In this document: positions 35,313 to 48,586 of the stretch, one piece after another
Layout: each line of letters opens with the position of its first letter
Numbering within the stretch: position 1 is the stretch's first letter
Notes under the pieces: generated by a model
Database searches by the model: none
Told to the model about the DNA's origin: nothing
Seen by the model: only the letters and a program-made list of their open reading frames with translations
NCBI GenBank assembly: GCA_015680685.1
Contig: MNCI01026969.1
Span: 93,292 to 157,291, forward strand
Direction of reading: 5' to 3'
Source of the DNA: Gnetum montanum
Lineage: Eukaryota > Streptophyta > Gnetopsida > Gnetales > Gnetaceae
DNA: 64,000 bases
Made by a program: the position numbers and the translations under genes

Positions 35313-37240
35313 AATGATAATCTCCCTTAAATCAAAGGAGACTTAAGGATCAAAGGACAAATCTAGCAATTTGAGTTAGACATTTTGCTAATGTCAACAT
35401 GTATTGAGTAAGAAAAATTATGCTCATATAATAGCTAATATAAAATGCATAAACAAATAAAAATGTAGTGTAATGTTAAAATAAGATTGGCAATAGAGAA
35501 ATATGTAACACAATACAGAAAGAAAATAAATCTATTGAGAAATGTGTGCAAACTAAGAAGGAAAACATAACTGGAATATATCTGAAGCAAATCTAGAAAA
35601 AACCAAAGACAAAAGATCTTAAAAATGGAAAACTCAGCTTATAAAAGAGATCAAGAAACTTACAAAAGTGTGTTTCAAGACATGTACTAGAGATCAAAGG
35701 CATTTGACAAGGAGCTATATTACCCAATTTTTACTTTCATGAGTGCACTAATGCAAATCCAACAGGAACAAATGTAGAACTAGTAGCTGATGATTGGCAA
35801 GGAGAGATCAAATCAATGTGTTGATATGCTTTTCAGCAAACCTTTGCATATTAAGAGGACAACATGAAGATGATGCAATATGTTAGTATGGGGAAAAATA
35901 AAAAATAAAATAAAAACAACTAAAAGGAATAATAGATCTCTTGGAAGCAAAGTGTTGTTAAGCTCTAAGCATCTAAAAAGCTAAAATACTGGTCGAATGA
36001 TTATAGATGCCAACCTCTTTACCTTTAGGAATATCCTCTTATATAAAGACTCAAAATGCCTCATAGACCATGTAGGAACAATATAGTAGGGCCCATAGAA
36101 TCTTCTGAAAGCTTCTAGAAAGTTCTAGATAGGATAAATAACACAAAAAGGAAAATTTTATGTTAGACATCAAAAGTCTGATGCGAGACATCAAAAATTG
36201 GACACAAAAGCTAACGTTAGACATCAAAAATTGGAGATAAAAGTGGATACAATACCTCTTGCTGATAATAGTGATATCACTTTGAAATATTGTAATAAAC
36301 AACCTTCCACATATAATCATTTCCACTAGTATGTAGAAAAATTTCTTGCTTAAGTAAATCAAGATCCACTTTAATCATATATCAAATTCTTCAAAACTAC
36401 TAGTTGCAACTAGGATTTTAGAATGCTTGATTAGCCTAATTTGAAAGACAATAATCTTTTCAAATTTTTTAAATATTAATGGAAAATTCAGTAATTCAAC
36501 AAAACAAGGAACCTTTGAAATTGAGAAGATGCTAGACTAAAAAAGGAAGTTCAATTTCAAATAGTTAATAAAGAATGAAAATGAGTGAAAAATTTGATGT
36601 CAAGGCCATTAGAAATCATCATTAAATCAACAAATTGTACTAACAAAAAAATTTAACAAATAATAAGCATGGAATATATTTAAACCTTGATCTTTCCAAA
36701 CCAAATTTAAATGACTTAAAAAAATTTTGAGGAACAAGGTAAATAACCTAGAATTTATATGAAAACATGCCTTTAAAAAATTTTCTAGTAATAGATTCAT
36801 ATAAATCATTAGGTAATTCATAGAACAACAAAGAAGTGATGGTTCCTCTTAAAGCATCACCTACTAAGTCTAGTAGCATTACATGTAATATCAATAGAAT
36901 GATAGAAAATTTTTAGAAATTTCAAACTATTGATACTTTAATTTTGTATTGTACTTTATTTTTTTTTTTTGAGGTAATTGAGAAAAGTACATAAAATGCA
37001 CTACATGTAGGTTTGACATGAAAGTAGCTTAGTAGAACACATAAGAAATCATTGATGTAGATTAGGCATGGAGGTAGCAATAAACCCCTTATACAAGATA
37101 CACTTGATGTATATTATAAGGGAGTGTATATACTTGCCATTATCTTCATGCTAAAATTATAAACAATAAGGTTGCTATGTCAAAAGAACCCTTAAAAATT
37201 TACTACAAAGCCAATAATTAATTTACTAATAAAAATTATT
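35313..37240. other. AT-rich sequence, unassigned
   Basis: No ORF or repeat recognised. Bounded left by loss of gag colinearity and right by the copia element's target duplication (ttatt, 37236-37240). Its continuation would be at 41787. It may be a further old insertion. Confidence 0.4.
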
Positions 37241-37707
37241 GGCAATTAAACTTTAATCATCTTGAGAAGGTAAAAGAGAATTGATAATTAAAAATATTTT
37301 ATTAATTAGAACTATAATATGCAGCTCATAATTCTTAGGATAATGTATATGGAAAATAATTCTTCAAGCCTTTTGGTCATGTAGGTTGTTTCTCTCCTTT
37401 TACATGTGCTTCTTCTTTTTCACTTTTTTTAACACCTTACAACTTAACACTATCCAAACTTTAAGTTGAAAAAGGGTGATAACTCATTTACAAAATGACA
37501 CAACTTAATACAACTTGGTTTAAAAATTTATAAAAATACAATTCTTTATGAATTACACTACATAAACCAACAACACGTATGAATCAACTCAACTTTCTTA
37601 TGAATATATTCTTTAGGCTCAACACTAACTTACAAATATTATAGAGTGAAAACTTAACTCAATTCAATTATTATGAATCAAGACAATGTATGAATTACTC
37701 TCTAACA
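37241..37707 (-). repeat. copia 3' LTR
   Basis: Colinear with 41346-41786 from 'ttaaacttta' (37247) to 'ctctaaca' (37707). The first bases are GGCAATTAAAC instead of TGTTAAAC, so this terminus is mutated. Start set by the ttatt duplication. Confidence 0.7.
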
Positions 37708-37999
37708 CCCCTATTCATACTTTATCTATTGATATAATATTTATACATCATGAAGTAGTATGAAATGTATGAGTTGAGACAAGACTATTGGAAGAACCTT
37801 CTTTAATATTCATATCATACTCTTTTATAATTTTTTGTTTTACTCAGTTCATAGTACCCTAAAGTGATATCATGGAGAGATAGTTTTGGAAGAGTTTAAA
37901 CTATTATTTGGCTAAAGTCTTTGTAAAACTATTTGCTTTTCAGAATTTAGTTAGAATATATTGTATATGCATGACCTTCTCCTAATACTTCTATCTAAC

Positions 38000-38900
38000 A
38001 AAATGTAAACTTATATTAATGTGCTTACTTTTAAAATGGTAGATTGGATTTTGTACTATGCTGATTACTATCTAGTTATAATAATAGATTGTAATTAGTT
38101 TAAGCACATTGATGCTAGTTTCTTTTAGAAGTTTTTCAATCTATATCGCATCCTAGATTATCTCTCATAGAGCTTGATATTCTACCTTCATAGAGGATAA
38201 TGATACAATTATTTACTTACTACTTTTTCTATAGACATGATTATCATAAATTTAAATAAAAAATCCTATCCTTGAGCTCTTATTAATGGTATTACCTCCT
38301 CAATCTTTGTTTGCATAAAATTCCCTAATTCTTCATGAGGTACTTATAAATACCAATCCATACCATGATTTATTCCTAAGGTATCATAATATTAGAAAAT
38401 TTTCATACATATGTTGATGATTTGAGTTTTGCATCACCACTAGTAATTGATTAACTCCATACTAAATGTCACACATTGTATTCATAAGATATATAAGTGC
38501 ATCAATAATTTGGTGATATTGTGTTGGATCTATTTGTTCTCTTTAATGCTTATCTTAAAGTTAGATGTCATGGGAATATGGAACTCTCTATAACTCAGCA
38601 TATTATATTTTTCCAATACATCTACAATGTACTTGGCCTAAGAGCATGTGATTTCACATTCTTTATGATTTATTTCTATTCCTAGGTAACCATGTGTCAA
38701 GATTAAGTTAGAGATATTAAATCATAACAACAATTGATAATTGAACTACTTCATGGTTTTAAGTTCCATTACAACTATGATTATATCATTCACATGGAAG
38801 GCCATTTCCATTTGTAAGTCTACTTTGTAATTGAAGACATAAAGATTACTATCATTTTGTAACTTACCAAAATCATATTTGATTAAGAATATGTTAATCT
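38000..38900 (-). pseudogene. copia reverse transcriptase C-terminus and RNase H
   Basis: The complement of about 38610-38700 reads LGIEINHKECEITCS, then AKYIVDVLEKYNMLSYRELS and IPMTSN, which corresponds to the 'Y-F-L-G-I-E ... Q-x-K-Y-x-x-D-L-L-K-K-F-x-M ... T-P-M' block of copia RT. VNDIIIVV at about 38770-38790 is a mutated Y-V-D-D-I-I-L active site (Asp to Asn). Further left, KSKHINISLHFVR (about 38010-38040) is the RNase H end. Non-functional. Confidence 0.75.
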
Positions 38901-40026
38901 TTTAATACTAGACTCTAGGAGCTTGTTTTAACACATAAATAGCCTTTTTAAACTTGCATAGTAGCTTCTCATCCTTCACAAATCTAATGGATGACTCCAT
39001 GTATACTTATTAAAATTCACCATATCATAAAGTTCCAGTAACATCAATTTGATGGATTTTTCAATTCATCTTAGTACATAGGGAAATCATTATTCGAAAG
39101 GTGACCATATGAGCAATGGATGCAAATGTTTCTTTGTAATTTATGCCTTTTACTTATGAAAATATTTATCCACTAGCCTAGCATTCATCTAAATACACAT
39201 AAGTACATCAATTTAAGTTGATATCCATTCCAATTTGTATTGGGACATGCATATCAAAGATACATTATGAAACTACTATTGATGATATGAATGGCAATTT
39301 GTACACCTTGTCCTAAAAAGATATCATGTAGTTTAGATTTGGTAGGCATACATTATAACATTTTTCCAATTGTTTTATTCTTTCCTTTTGAAACACCATT
39401 TTGTTTTGGATCATAGAAAACAATTTTTTAATAAATAATTCTTTATTTTTTAATGTATTCTTAAAATTTTCTATTAATATAGTCTATATCATTATTCAAT
39501 TGTAACTTCATAATTGGGAATTTAGCTTGTTTTTCCACTAGGTTCTTAATTTCTTTGAAAGTTTCAAACACTTCATTCTTAGAATTAATAATATATATCA
39601 ACACATTATATGTGAAGTAATCAATGTATGTCACAAAGTACTTACCTCCTCCTAGTGATGTTACATTTTTGTAAGAACTAACATTTGAGTATATAATTTC
39701 AAGCTTAGATTTTAATGATGTTCATCATACAAGAGGGAACCTGAATCATGTTTATTTCCCTACAAAACAATATTTGTATAATATTTCTTGATTTAGGTTA
39801 AGGTGGGGAAAACCACTTGAGACGTATTGTAATTTTTGTATATAACTACTATTCATATGTCCAAGTCAAGCATGCCATAGTTTGTCTTCTTGTGTTTTAT
39901 GATTTGTAGCATAGATTACCTTTCTAATAGTATGCAACTTAAACACAACATTTTTTGTCTTTTCCTTGCCATTTTTCTTTGAGTTTTATCTTTTAGTATA
40001 GTGCATCTTAAATTTTTATCCTAATA

Positions 40027-40239
40027 TTATTCAAAAACAACTTTATATCTAGATTTTACTAGTCTAGAGAGTGAGAAAAGATTATGTCCTCTTAAGGTTG
40101 CTATGTAATAAACATTCTTAATAAGAACTAGTTGATCTACAATCCTCATATTTATGCTACCTATACCTTTGTACATACAAATAACTCTAGTTGATGTGCT
40201 TGCTTCTTGAACATTAGTTATACATAAGTTTTTGAACAA
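40027..40239 (-). pseudogene. copia protease/pre-integrase segment
   Basis: 70-aa open stretch with GIGSINMRIVDQLVLIKNVY followed by YIATLRGHNLFSLSRLVKSR and YKVVFE. This is the 'G-x-G-x-I ... L-x-x-V-L-Y-V-P-x-L-x-x-N-L-L-S' block joining protease and integrase in copia polyproteins. Confidence 0.75.
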
Positions 40240-41345
40240 GTTGCAGTTGCCAAAGACATGCCTTAAATAACTAGAATCAATATGTCATGTATTGTGTTTA
40301 ACCTACGTAACTTTATTTTGGATCATAATATCTTTTACTATTGAAATCACTTCATTCTCATTTCTATGAGAGGTAGTATTATTGTTTCTTTGCTGATTCT
40401 ATCTGCTCATTTTTCCTCTTACAAATATTTTTTGGATTATAGTAGATCTAGGGTCCTTTTAGTTGAACTTGAAATCCTTAATTTCATGACCTCTTTTTCC
40501 ATATATGAAATAAGCTCTTTGTTGATTTTACTAGTTATCAAACTTTTGTTCTTAGTTTCCTTTATTATGTGAATTCAGCATCCAACAATCTTTCTTATTT
40601 ATTTCTTAGAGCAAATTTAACTTGCTCTATGTTATCTATTTTTTGCTATATCTCCATTATTTCCTATAACTAGAGTTGTTCTACTAGTGCTGAAAAATAT
40701 TTTCTTTTACCAAGTACATTCAAATCTTAGGTAAAGCTTTTATACTAATTGGGTAATGGCTTTAATAAGAAACTTACTCTTTCTTCATCATTTACTTTCT
40801 CACCTCCACATTCTAGTTCAAGTATAATCAATTTCATAGCTTTGATAAAGTTTTTCATATTTTGACCTATTCCTATTTTCATTGTTTTGAACTTAAGGAA
40901 TAATTAATCCTTCCTAGCCTTATCTAGAGTACCAAGCATTTGATATAAATACTCATAAGTTTCTAAAACTATTTCTATACATAAATCGAGTAGGATGCTT
41001 CTTCAGAAAATCTTGTAAATAGAACATTTAAAAACATATCATTTTATTTCCTTTTCTAATCATCATCAAGTCTGAAATTAGGATTGGAAATAACATGTCA
41101 TAGTTGACTTATATGTACAATTATCCTCATTGTCTATGCTTAGGTCTTATAATTCTTCATCACAGCCTCTTGTATATTTGTTATGATAATATTATCTTCC
41201 AAAGATCTTAGGAAGTTCTTATCCTTTTCTTTTAATGACATATTATGCATAGAATTTGTAAGATCATCTATATTATCATCTTTATTCTTATGGATGGAAT
41301 ATTTTCCTTTGTCTTTCCTTTTACCTTCTCCAAGCTATGATACCC

Positions 41346-41786
41346 TGTTAAACTTTACTGATATGAAAAAGGTAAAAAAGATGAATGATTAAGAATTAAT
41401 GATTCAAAATGTTCAATTGATCGAAATTACAATCTACAACAACTCACAATTCTTGGACTATTATATATGGTAAATAATTCTTTAGATATTTTCATCATAA
41501 TAGGTTGTTGCTCTTCCAATACCTGTACTTCTTATTTTTTACCTTTTTAACACCTTGAAACTTAACACTAGACAAACTTTACTTGATGAAAAGCCATAAC
41601 TCATTTACAAAACAACATAACTTACCACAACTTGGTTTATGAATTCATAAGGATACAAGTCTTTAGAAATTAGACTATGTAAACCAACAACACTTACTCA
41701 ACACTGACTTACAAGTATTATAGAGTGGAGACTTAACTTGATTCAATTGTTACAAGTTAAGATAGTATATTAATTAGTCTCTAACA
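41346..41786 (-). repeat. copia 5' LTR
   Basis: Plus-strand ends TGTTA...TAACA, inverted repeats typical of copia LTRs. It shares 'aactcatttacaaaa', 'accaacaacac' and 'ttatagagtg' in the same order with 37241-37707. Confidence 0.75.
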
Positions 41787-41791
41787 TTATT

Positions 41792-42557
41792 TCTATTATT
41801 AACAAATGACACACACATAAATGTGATTCTTTATATTAGTATAATGTCTCAAATTTCATTAGTAATGTAGCTAGCACCATGCACTTAGTCTAATAGGCAT
41901 GTACATCAACATAACATTGCATCAATGTATGTTTATTATTATTGTTGTTGTTGCCCTTCTTATGTTGTTATGCATTCATTAATATCCTTCACTAATGATG
42001 GGAGGTTTTTGAAAATGATATACTTTTTCTACAAATTTTTTTTTATGAGACTTCTTCTACAAGGGAAAATGGCTCAAAATGACTAAGAAGGACTAAATTT
42101 TTGACCTTGGTGTAACATCTCTTCTCTAACCTAGGCCATGGGATGTTGCTATTATGTATTAACCAAGTAGTAAATCAAAGTGCTAGTTGTAAGTTCACCT
42201 CAACAATGTTTATGCTAGATATGTGTTTGTTCCTACCATTTAAAAATATGTTGTCAAGCTTGTACGTATTATTGTAAATTTTATTTTTTGAAGATGGGAT
42301 CAACAAAATAAGATATGTGTAACTTCCCATATAGGATTTAGATGACATCATTATACTACAAACCAAGCTATCACTTTAAAATATCTTATTAATATAGAAA
42401 AAGATCTACATAAGAAAATATTATTTATATGCTTTATAGAATTATCTAAGGTATATGATTCAATTAGTTAAAGGAAGTTTTGAAGATGCTTAAACAATTT
42501 AGAAGTTTCTAGATATTCTTATCAGTTACCCAAAAAATTTACAAAGAGGTATACATC
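41792..42557 (+). repeat. AT-rich sequence ending in a LINE RT fragment
   Basis: Most is unassigned. At about 42400-42550 the plus strand reads CFIELSKVYDSIS and, after stops, LNNLEVSRYSYQL, which resembles the 'F-I-D-L-x-K-A-F-D-S-V ... L-x-x-L-G-I' RT block of non-LTR retrotransposons, different from the RTE copies at 50 kb. It is cut off by the LTR starting at 42558. Confidence 0.4.
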
Positions 42558-43401
42558 TCATGAGTGGCAAGGTACCCCTACACCTAACCATATAAATCAC
42601 GAAGGCGTTTACACATGATCCAGTTAAATTTCATGAACCTATAGTTCTCCAGTTTACTAATTCCTCTATGAAGTGAAGTGGATGTTGAGAACATTTTTTG
42701 TCTTTCTAACTACACTTGTGAAGCTCAAGGATATGGTTTAAGTGTAATTGAGGCACATGATTTTTATCATTTTATGTTTTATAAGTTTAATCACCTACAA
42801 AAAGAATGGAAGGTAGAGGAATTTAATATCTAATTAGCCTACTACCTAGCTTGCCTAATACAAGTACTCATTTCCACTTTTCAAACATATCTTAAACACT
42901 TGTAGCACTTCTAGATTACCAAACGTTAAGCGTTTCTAGGTTACAAAGTGCTACATGTATGCTTGAAGTGGTTTTGCTTGTGTTTGTTAACAACTAGGAA
43001 TTAATTGCTTAATTAAAAATGCATTAAAGTAAAGTGCATGAATAATAAATACATTAAAAAATAATAATCTATTTTCAGTGCTACAAGGATGATCAAAAGG
43101 GCTCATCTTTATTCCCATCACACTATTGTGCTCAAGTACATCAGTGTTTGAATAAAGTTTTGTATACACTTAGACTCCTACTATAGGCACTCACAAAATA
43201 TTCTAACTCTAGAGAAAACAAACTACAAGAGCTTCACTACTCTATGCAAAAACTATATGAAAATTGTAAGCCTAAGCACTGTATTTATAGGTCGGCATAT
43301 ACCTTGCAATATCAAATATTTGACATTACGTCTTGGGCTCTAATATTGATGCTCCGATATCAGGTATCCAATATTGGAGCGAGTCAAATCATGACTCATT
43401 A
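42558..43401 (-). repeat. antisense gypsy-family LTR (3' LTR of a partial element)
   Basis: The plus strand begins TCATGAGTGGCAAGGTACCC (complement of the LTR end) and finishes ATGACTCATTA, so ends are TGATGAG-like with mutations. Contains GATATC/AATATTGG motifs at 43360-43375, placing it in the GATATC class. It is followed on the right by antisense 3' internal sequence, so it is not a solo LTR. Confidence 0.7.
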
Positions 43402-44784
43402 TACTTCCACGAATGAATGAAAACTCATCCTTGAGTGAAAAAAGGAGGAACAAGTTCCTTACAAAATATTGAGAAGGTATGGAATTATTGATTGACATGC
43501 AATTTGACTCAGATGAAACAAATAGACTCTTAAGTGCTAGAGTATATGAAGTTATAATCTTTTACAAAATTTTGTGTTCATGATAGAAGAAGAGAACACC
43601 CTGGACAAAACTAACATCCAACTTCTCTTCGTAGCTGAAGCACAAGGAAGAAGATTCAACAATCATGAACAATCCTCATCACATGGTGCTACTACTTATC
43701 CTTTGATGAAGACAATCCCACTTCTAGTTTATGCTTCCCACTATAATCACAACACAATCACAGATTAGTATGTAATGTAAAACATATAAGTTTTAAGTAC
43801 CTTCTCTCATTGATGGTTATACTTGGCTCGGTTGGGATTAGGATGGATTGACTTTGTTAGTAGTGTTAGCGGGAAAGTTGAAAAATAGGTGAAATGGAGA
43901 AGTGGTCCATTAAATTTTGAAAGTTCAAACACAATGACATACTTGAAGAGGGTTAAAAATTCACAACAATAAAAAGAGAATCATATTGAAAAACATTGTG
44001 ATGATGTGCATAATTGGATGTCATTAATGGGAATCATAAATGAATTTAATTGTGAGAGTATCTAAGGATAAAGAGCTAAACTAACCTAGCCAAAAGATAT
44101 GTAAGTGGATCCTTCCGAAAGTAGGAATAGGCCTTTTATTACCCTTTCACAACTTCAAATTGAGGAGTCCATAGGCTTAGTGGATGATTAATGATTATGG
44201 AAAGTTAAGTAGAAAAACCCAGAAGAAACTACCTAAGAATTTTGACACAACAAACGAAGACATCAAATAAGAAAATGAAATTGGTAGTGAGGTTAGATAT
44301 GGAAAGCATAGATGGATGAGAAATGGTGAAATGGATTTCTTGATTAAGGTCATATGAAGTCCACTATGAAGTTTGTGGTTGAATGACTTGATAAAATCCA
44401 TCTTTAGTACAGACCAAAACCAACCATGTTTAGTGACTTTGCATCATCATTCTATGATTGGTCAACCACCCACCTCGCACCCCTTAGGAGATACAAGAAA
44501 TCTTCCAAAAAATAACCATGATTCCTTATTAGAGAAGAAAAGAGAAGAAGGAAGTGAGGAAGGGCCTTAGTTAGAAGGGACCTTCAGGCATGCATACATG
44601 TTTTTCTATTCCATAACTAGTGCTTCTAGCCTATTTATTTTATCTAAGGGGTGTGCTTTGAATTCCCATCGAGGGTTTCTTTTTGGGTTTTTTGATGATG
44701 GGAAGCACACCATGCCAAGACTTATTCAACGTCCTATTATTGGTTGACATGAAATGGTAAGAAATCCATGAAAACAAATACCTC
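43402..44784 (-). mobile_element. antisense 3' internal region of a gypsy-family element
   Basis: The complement is colinear with the 3' region of the element at 18900-20310 read backwards: next to the LTR, 'gttccttacaaaatattga' and 'aaggtatggaattatt' match 24077-24113; at 44570 'ggccttagttagaagggacc' and at 44645 'aaggggtgtgctttgaattc' match the complements of 19111 and 19033. It stops near 44784, where the orientation flips. Confidence 0.65.
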
Positions 44785-45860
44785 AATGGATAGACAACCA
44801 TGTTCAATTTTTTAGATCTCCTCCTTTTAACATAGTTGTGAGAGAGATGGCCATCCATGCTAACAACACACACATGGCTCCTTAGTATTTCACTTTTTGT
44901 TTTACACATTTTTGTTTTATACATTGTTATTTTTACCTTTTTCTTTATTTTTTGATCCTATTGGTTTTCTCAATTTTTTGTTTTACAACATTGTTAGTAT
45001 GTTTAACTTTTCTTGATTATTTATACCTTCTTATATTCTCTATTTTACTTTATTTTTTATGTATGAATTTTCACTATTTTTGCTAATAAAAGTGCTTTAT
45101 TACCACAAGACACAGTCCCACGATTACTATTTGCTAATGATGGTTTGTGCTTAATGTTGTGATTATCAATGTCTAGTTTCTCTTTGTGAATTCTGATATT
45201 CAATGACTATGACATGGTTTATTTTTCATAGAATAGGTAGTGAGTTTAGTACATCCACTCATTCACAAACTCTATGGTTGTTCTTATTTTGGAAGTTTGA
45301 GATCCCTTCCATTAAAGAAACTTTTAATAACTTGGTAACCCTGGTAATTTCTGGAATTGGAAGTGATTCAAAGGATTGTACATGATGTGACTTCAATGGG
45401 ACTCAATAATCTTTGTACTCTTCTAATTACTTAGGTGCTTGAGTGTTTTCATTAACTACTTATCATTCCATGTCAACCACTATATAGAGTCAAATAAAGT
45501 CTTTGAATGGTGTGGTTTCCATTCAAAAGAAAGAAGAAAGAAAAAACAAAACTAAAACAAAAAAATGATGGAAATTCAAATCACTTAGACAAAAATAAAT
45601 GGGCTACAAGCACTAGTTATAGAATTAGAAAGACATGTTACTCATGCCTGAAGGGCCCCTCTAACTAAGGCCCTCTCTCACTTCCTATTTCTCTTTTCTT
45701 CTCTTTATGGAATGTTGGTTGTTACCCATACCAAGGCTTGAAGTCACACTAACACAAGCCTACCTCAATATCATTAGGCCCTATGAAATCCAATGCTTAG
45801 TTCTCCAAGAACTAAACATGCTCCAGCAAAGGTGAAAACACAATTGGAAATCTCTTCCAT

Positions 45861-48300
45861 GTGGCAAATAATCACTTCCAGTGGGGAGTGGTACATGGAA
45901 GAGATGTACCTCTTCTAGAATATAGAAGTGTAGGCTCCATAGTGAAGATTAAGGACATTCAGGTGTCCTACTCAATTGATGTTATTGCACAAGTTCTTAG
46001 GTTGCATGATCCTAGGACACAATTGATAGAGCTATCTATCCAAGCTAACCTTGAGGCCAAAAAGGAGTGGACCTAGTGGTGTTATAGGGTAGATTGTAAG
46101 GAATTTGACACACTCATATTAATAATATGAGTATACTTCAAGATAGTGGTGTATCACTTGAATCCACTGATGAGGCCTAGTAAGGTGATTGCCTTTTCCA
46201 TCTAAGCATGCATCACTCTAAGAAAAAGATTTCTTGTGAACCTTCTACAATTGATCTATTAGAGATTGAGAATTCTTTCAAAGAAAATGAATAGGGAAGA
46301 AAAACCCTACCTTTTCCATGCCTCATCAAGAAACTTTGCAAAAGAGCAGAGATCATCCTCTATGCAAATGACACAATTAGGCATGCTCCTATAGCATTAT
46401 GGTCTAAAATAATGAAGGACAAGACACTTTCCATGTCTAAAGAAAAGAAGTAGTAGCCAAGACCTCCACTTCCTACTCAAGAAACTATGTCTAAGGCTTG
46501 CGTAGCCATTGAGCACTTCCATGAAATCTGGAAATAACTCTTGCATGCGTAGGAGTAGCAAGCAAGAATAAGTGGTAGACACCCATCTGTATATCGATCT
46601 ATAATAAGTTACCTTAATAAAGTGGCTCAAAAAATTAGCTAGATGGAAAGAGGTGGACCAATATTCTCAGCCTAATGAATGTAGTTGTTTACAAGATTGG
46701 ATCCCAATGCCTAATAGGTGATAGTGTCTCTATCTCAACATCATTTATTCTCAAAAATTCTCTAGGAATGCCACCTCCATTTTCAGTGCATTTAGAGAAA
46801 GGTGAGGGGACAATTGTATTGGTGATGTAGCACTAAGGGTAAGAGACTACTATGGGAGTAGTTACTAACTAAATCGTTGAAGCACTTAACATACTTGAAA
46901 TGTCTATACCAAACATATTTTTACTTTAAGATGTGTGGACATTTGTAGGCATGGTTAATGGAAGATTGAGTGTAGCCTAACATGAAGAGTTGTTAGACCA
47001 ACTGGTGGGGATCAAGAAATCAATTTGGAATATCTTTGATTTTCTAAACAACATTACTACAATCCAATTGGATCTCTTGGAAGCAAAGGATAAGTGCATC
47101 ATCCTAGAAGGGTAACTTGAAAAGGCTTAAACACAAAACCAATGCTTAGCTATAGAAGTTGTTGAACTACATGCTCATTTTGCTAATCTTGCACTCCTCA
47201 GCCTAGCAATAACCAGAGATGAAGCTTTTCAGTAGCTTCAAAAATGATTAAAACAAGCTAAGGAGGTAATGGTAACAACCATTTTCAACCAGTTTGTAGC
47301 AAAAGCAAAAACCTACTTGATTTAGAAATACTTGGTTTAGATGTGCCAAGAAAATGAATCACTAACCACAAAAAATCACTATCTACGTAATGTTGATGCA
47401 TAAAAATAATAGATGCAAGAATTCATTCATCAAAAGTAGGAGTAGCTTACCAAGGTAAACACAAAATTAAGGAAATTGGCTATAGAGTATCATAATTTGT
47501 CTATGGAGGAACTCTAAGCCTTATGCCAGAAATCTGCCATTGAGATTACTACCTAGAAAAATGTGGCTCTCAAATTTAAAAGAGTTAAGAGTTACTATAG
47601 AGAGCAGGTTGGCCTGTAGAATAAAGTGAATGAGAAGAATATTTAAATGACTAATGGAAAAGTAAATGAGGCATTCTAGAAACTCCAAAAAGGAAGAGAG
47701 ATGTGGAAGCCCATCATTGATGGAATAAATGTTTATAATAAAGCAGATCCATCAATGATAGGAGTAGCAAATTGAAGAAATGATAGAGTATATGAAATTG
47801 GTCAATCTCTTCTATACAAACTTGGTGATGCTAACTACTAAATGACTGTGGTCAAAACTCAAAAAGTATGTGGCCAGCTCGTGCTTGTTGTACAAGGTAG
47901 AGTTCAAGCACCATAAGGACACCAAGCAAAAGCTTGAGATAGTATATGTTGAATTTGAAGTTCTTAGGGCATGGTTAATGGATCAATGGTCAACTACCAA
48001 GAACTTAAACAAGAGAATGAATGATTACTAGAAGCTAAAAGATGTAGTTAGAGCATTCAACATCTAGTGCAAATAATTTACTACCTAGTTCATCAATGTT
48101 AAGGAGCTATTTCTAGCAATTCCCTATCCTTGGGATGTGCTTGTTCTAACCCACACTAGTGAAGCTCCATGGATGGTGCATGATCCTAACAGTAAGGAGG
48201 AGAAAATTAAAGCATTTTTGGATGCTTTTTCCCTCTTACTAGTAGTTGCAATAGCAGTAGGATAGCCATATCCACCTAAACCACTGCATGTTCTTGAAGC
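45861..48300 (+). pseudogene. degraded additional ORF(s) of the gypsy element, unassigned
   Basis: Best open piece 45861-46076: GRDVPLLEYRSVGSIVKIKD, then SYSIDVIAQVLRLHDPRTQL. Between 46900 and 47700 translations are Leu/Glu/Lys-rich and look like coiled coil (LLEAKDKCIILEG, LRKLAIEYHNLSMEEL). At about 47880-48240 KVEFKHHKDTKQKLEIVYVE and IPYPWDVLVLTHTSEAPWMV. Position between the conserved 3' region and the LTR resembles the extra ORF of Athila-type elements, but I do not recognise a named domain. Stops throughout. Confidence 0.4.
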
Positions 48301-48586
48301 TAGTTAAGATCCTTTAAAGCCTCAGAACCTCCACTTCCTAGGACTATTTGACCTTCCCACTTGACTTCACACCATTAGAGGACATGCTATCGAATTTTGT
48401 AGAGTCATGTCATGGTATTCAATTTTGTGTCATGAACACCAAAATTTTTGTAATGTTTTGAACTATACACATAGGCACTTAGTTTTTTCCAGTCAGCTTA
48501 TTTCATTGAGGGTAGGTCAATAATCCCATAACTTTTCAATTTTGTAAGGGAACTCAAGGACAAGTTTTCATTCAATTATGGGAATA

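Larger units (their letters stand above)
37241..41786 (-). mobile_element. Ty1/copia retrotransposon, minus strand, degenerate
   Basis: LTRs 37241-37707 and 41346-41786 in direct orientation; target duplication ttatt at 37236-37240 and 41787-41791. Just inside the right LTR the complement reads GGTATCATAGCTT, a decayed tRNA-iMet primer site. From right to left the minus strand has gag-like remains (~40.4-41.2 kb), a protease/pre-integrase segment (40027-40239), RT (~38.5-38.9 kb) and RNase H (~38.0-38.2 kb), the order of a copia element. All are broken by stops. Confidence 0.8.

Noticed and set aside
42558-43401. Solo LTR
   Set aside because: The flanking 5-mers do not match and the right side continues with family 3' internal sequence.
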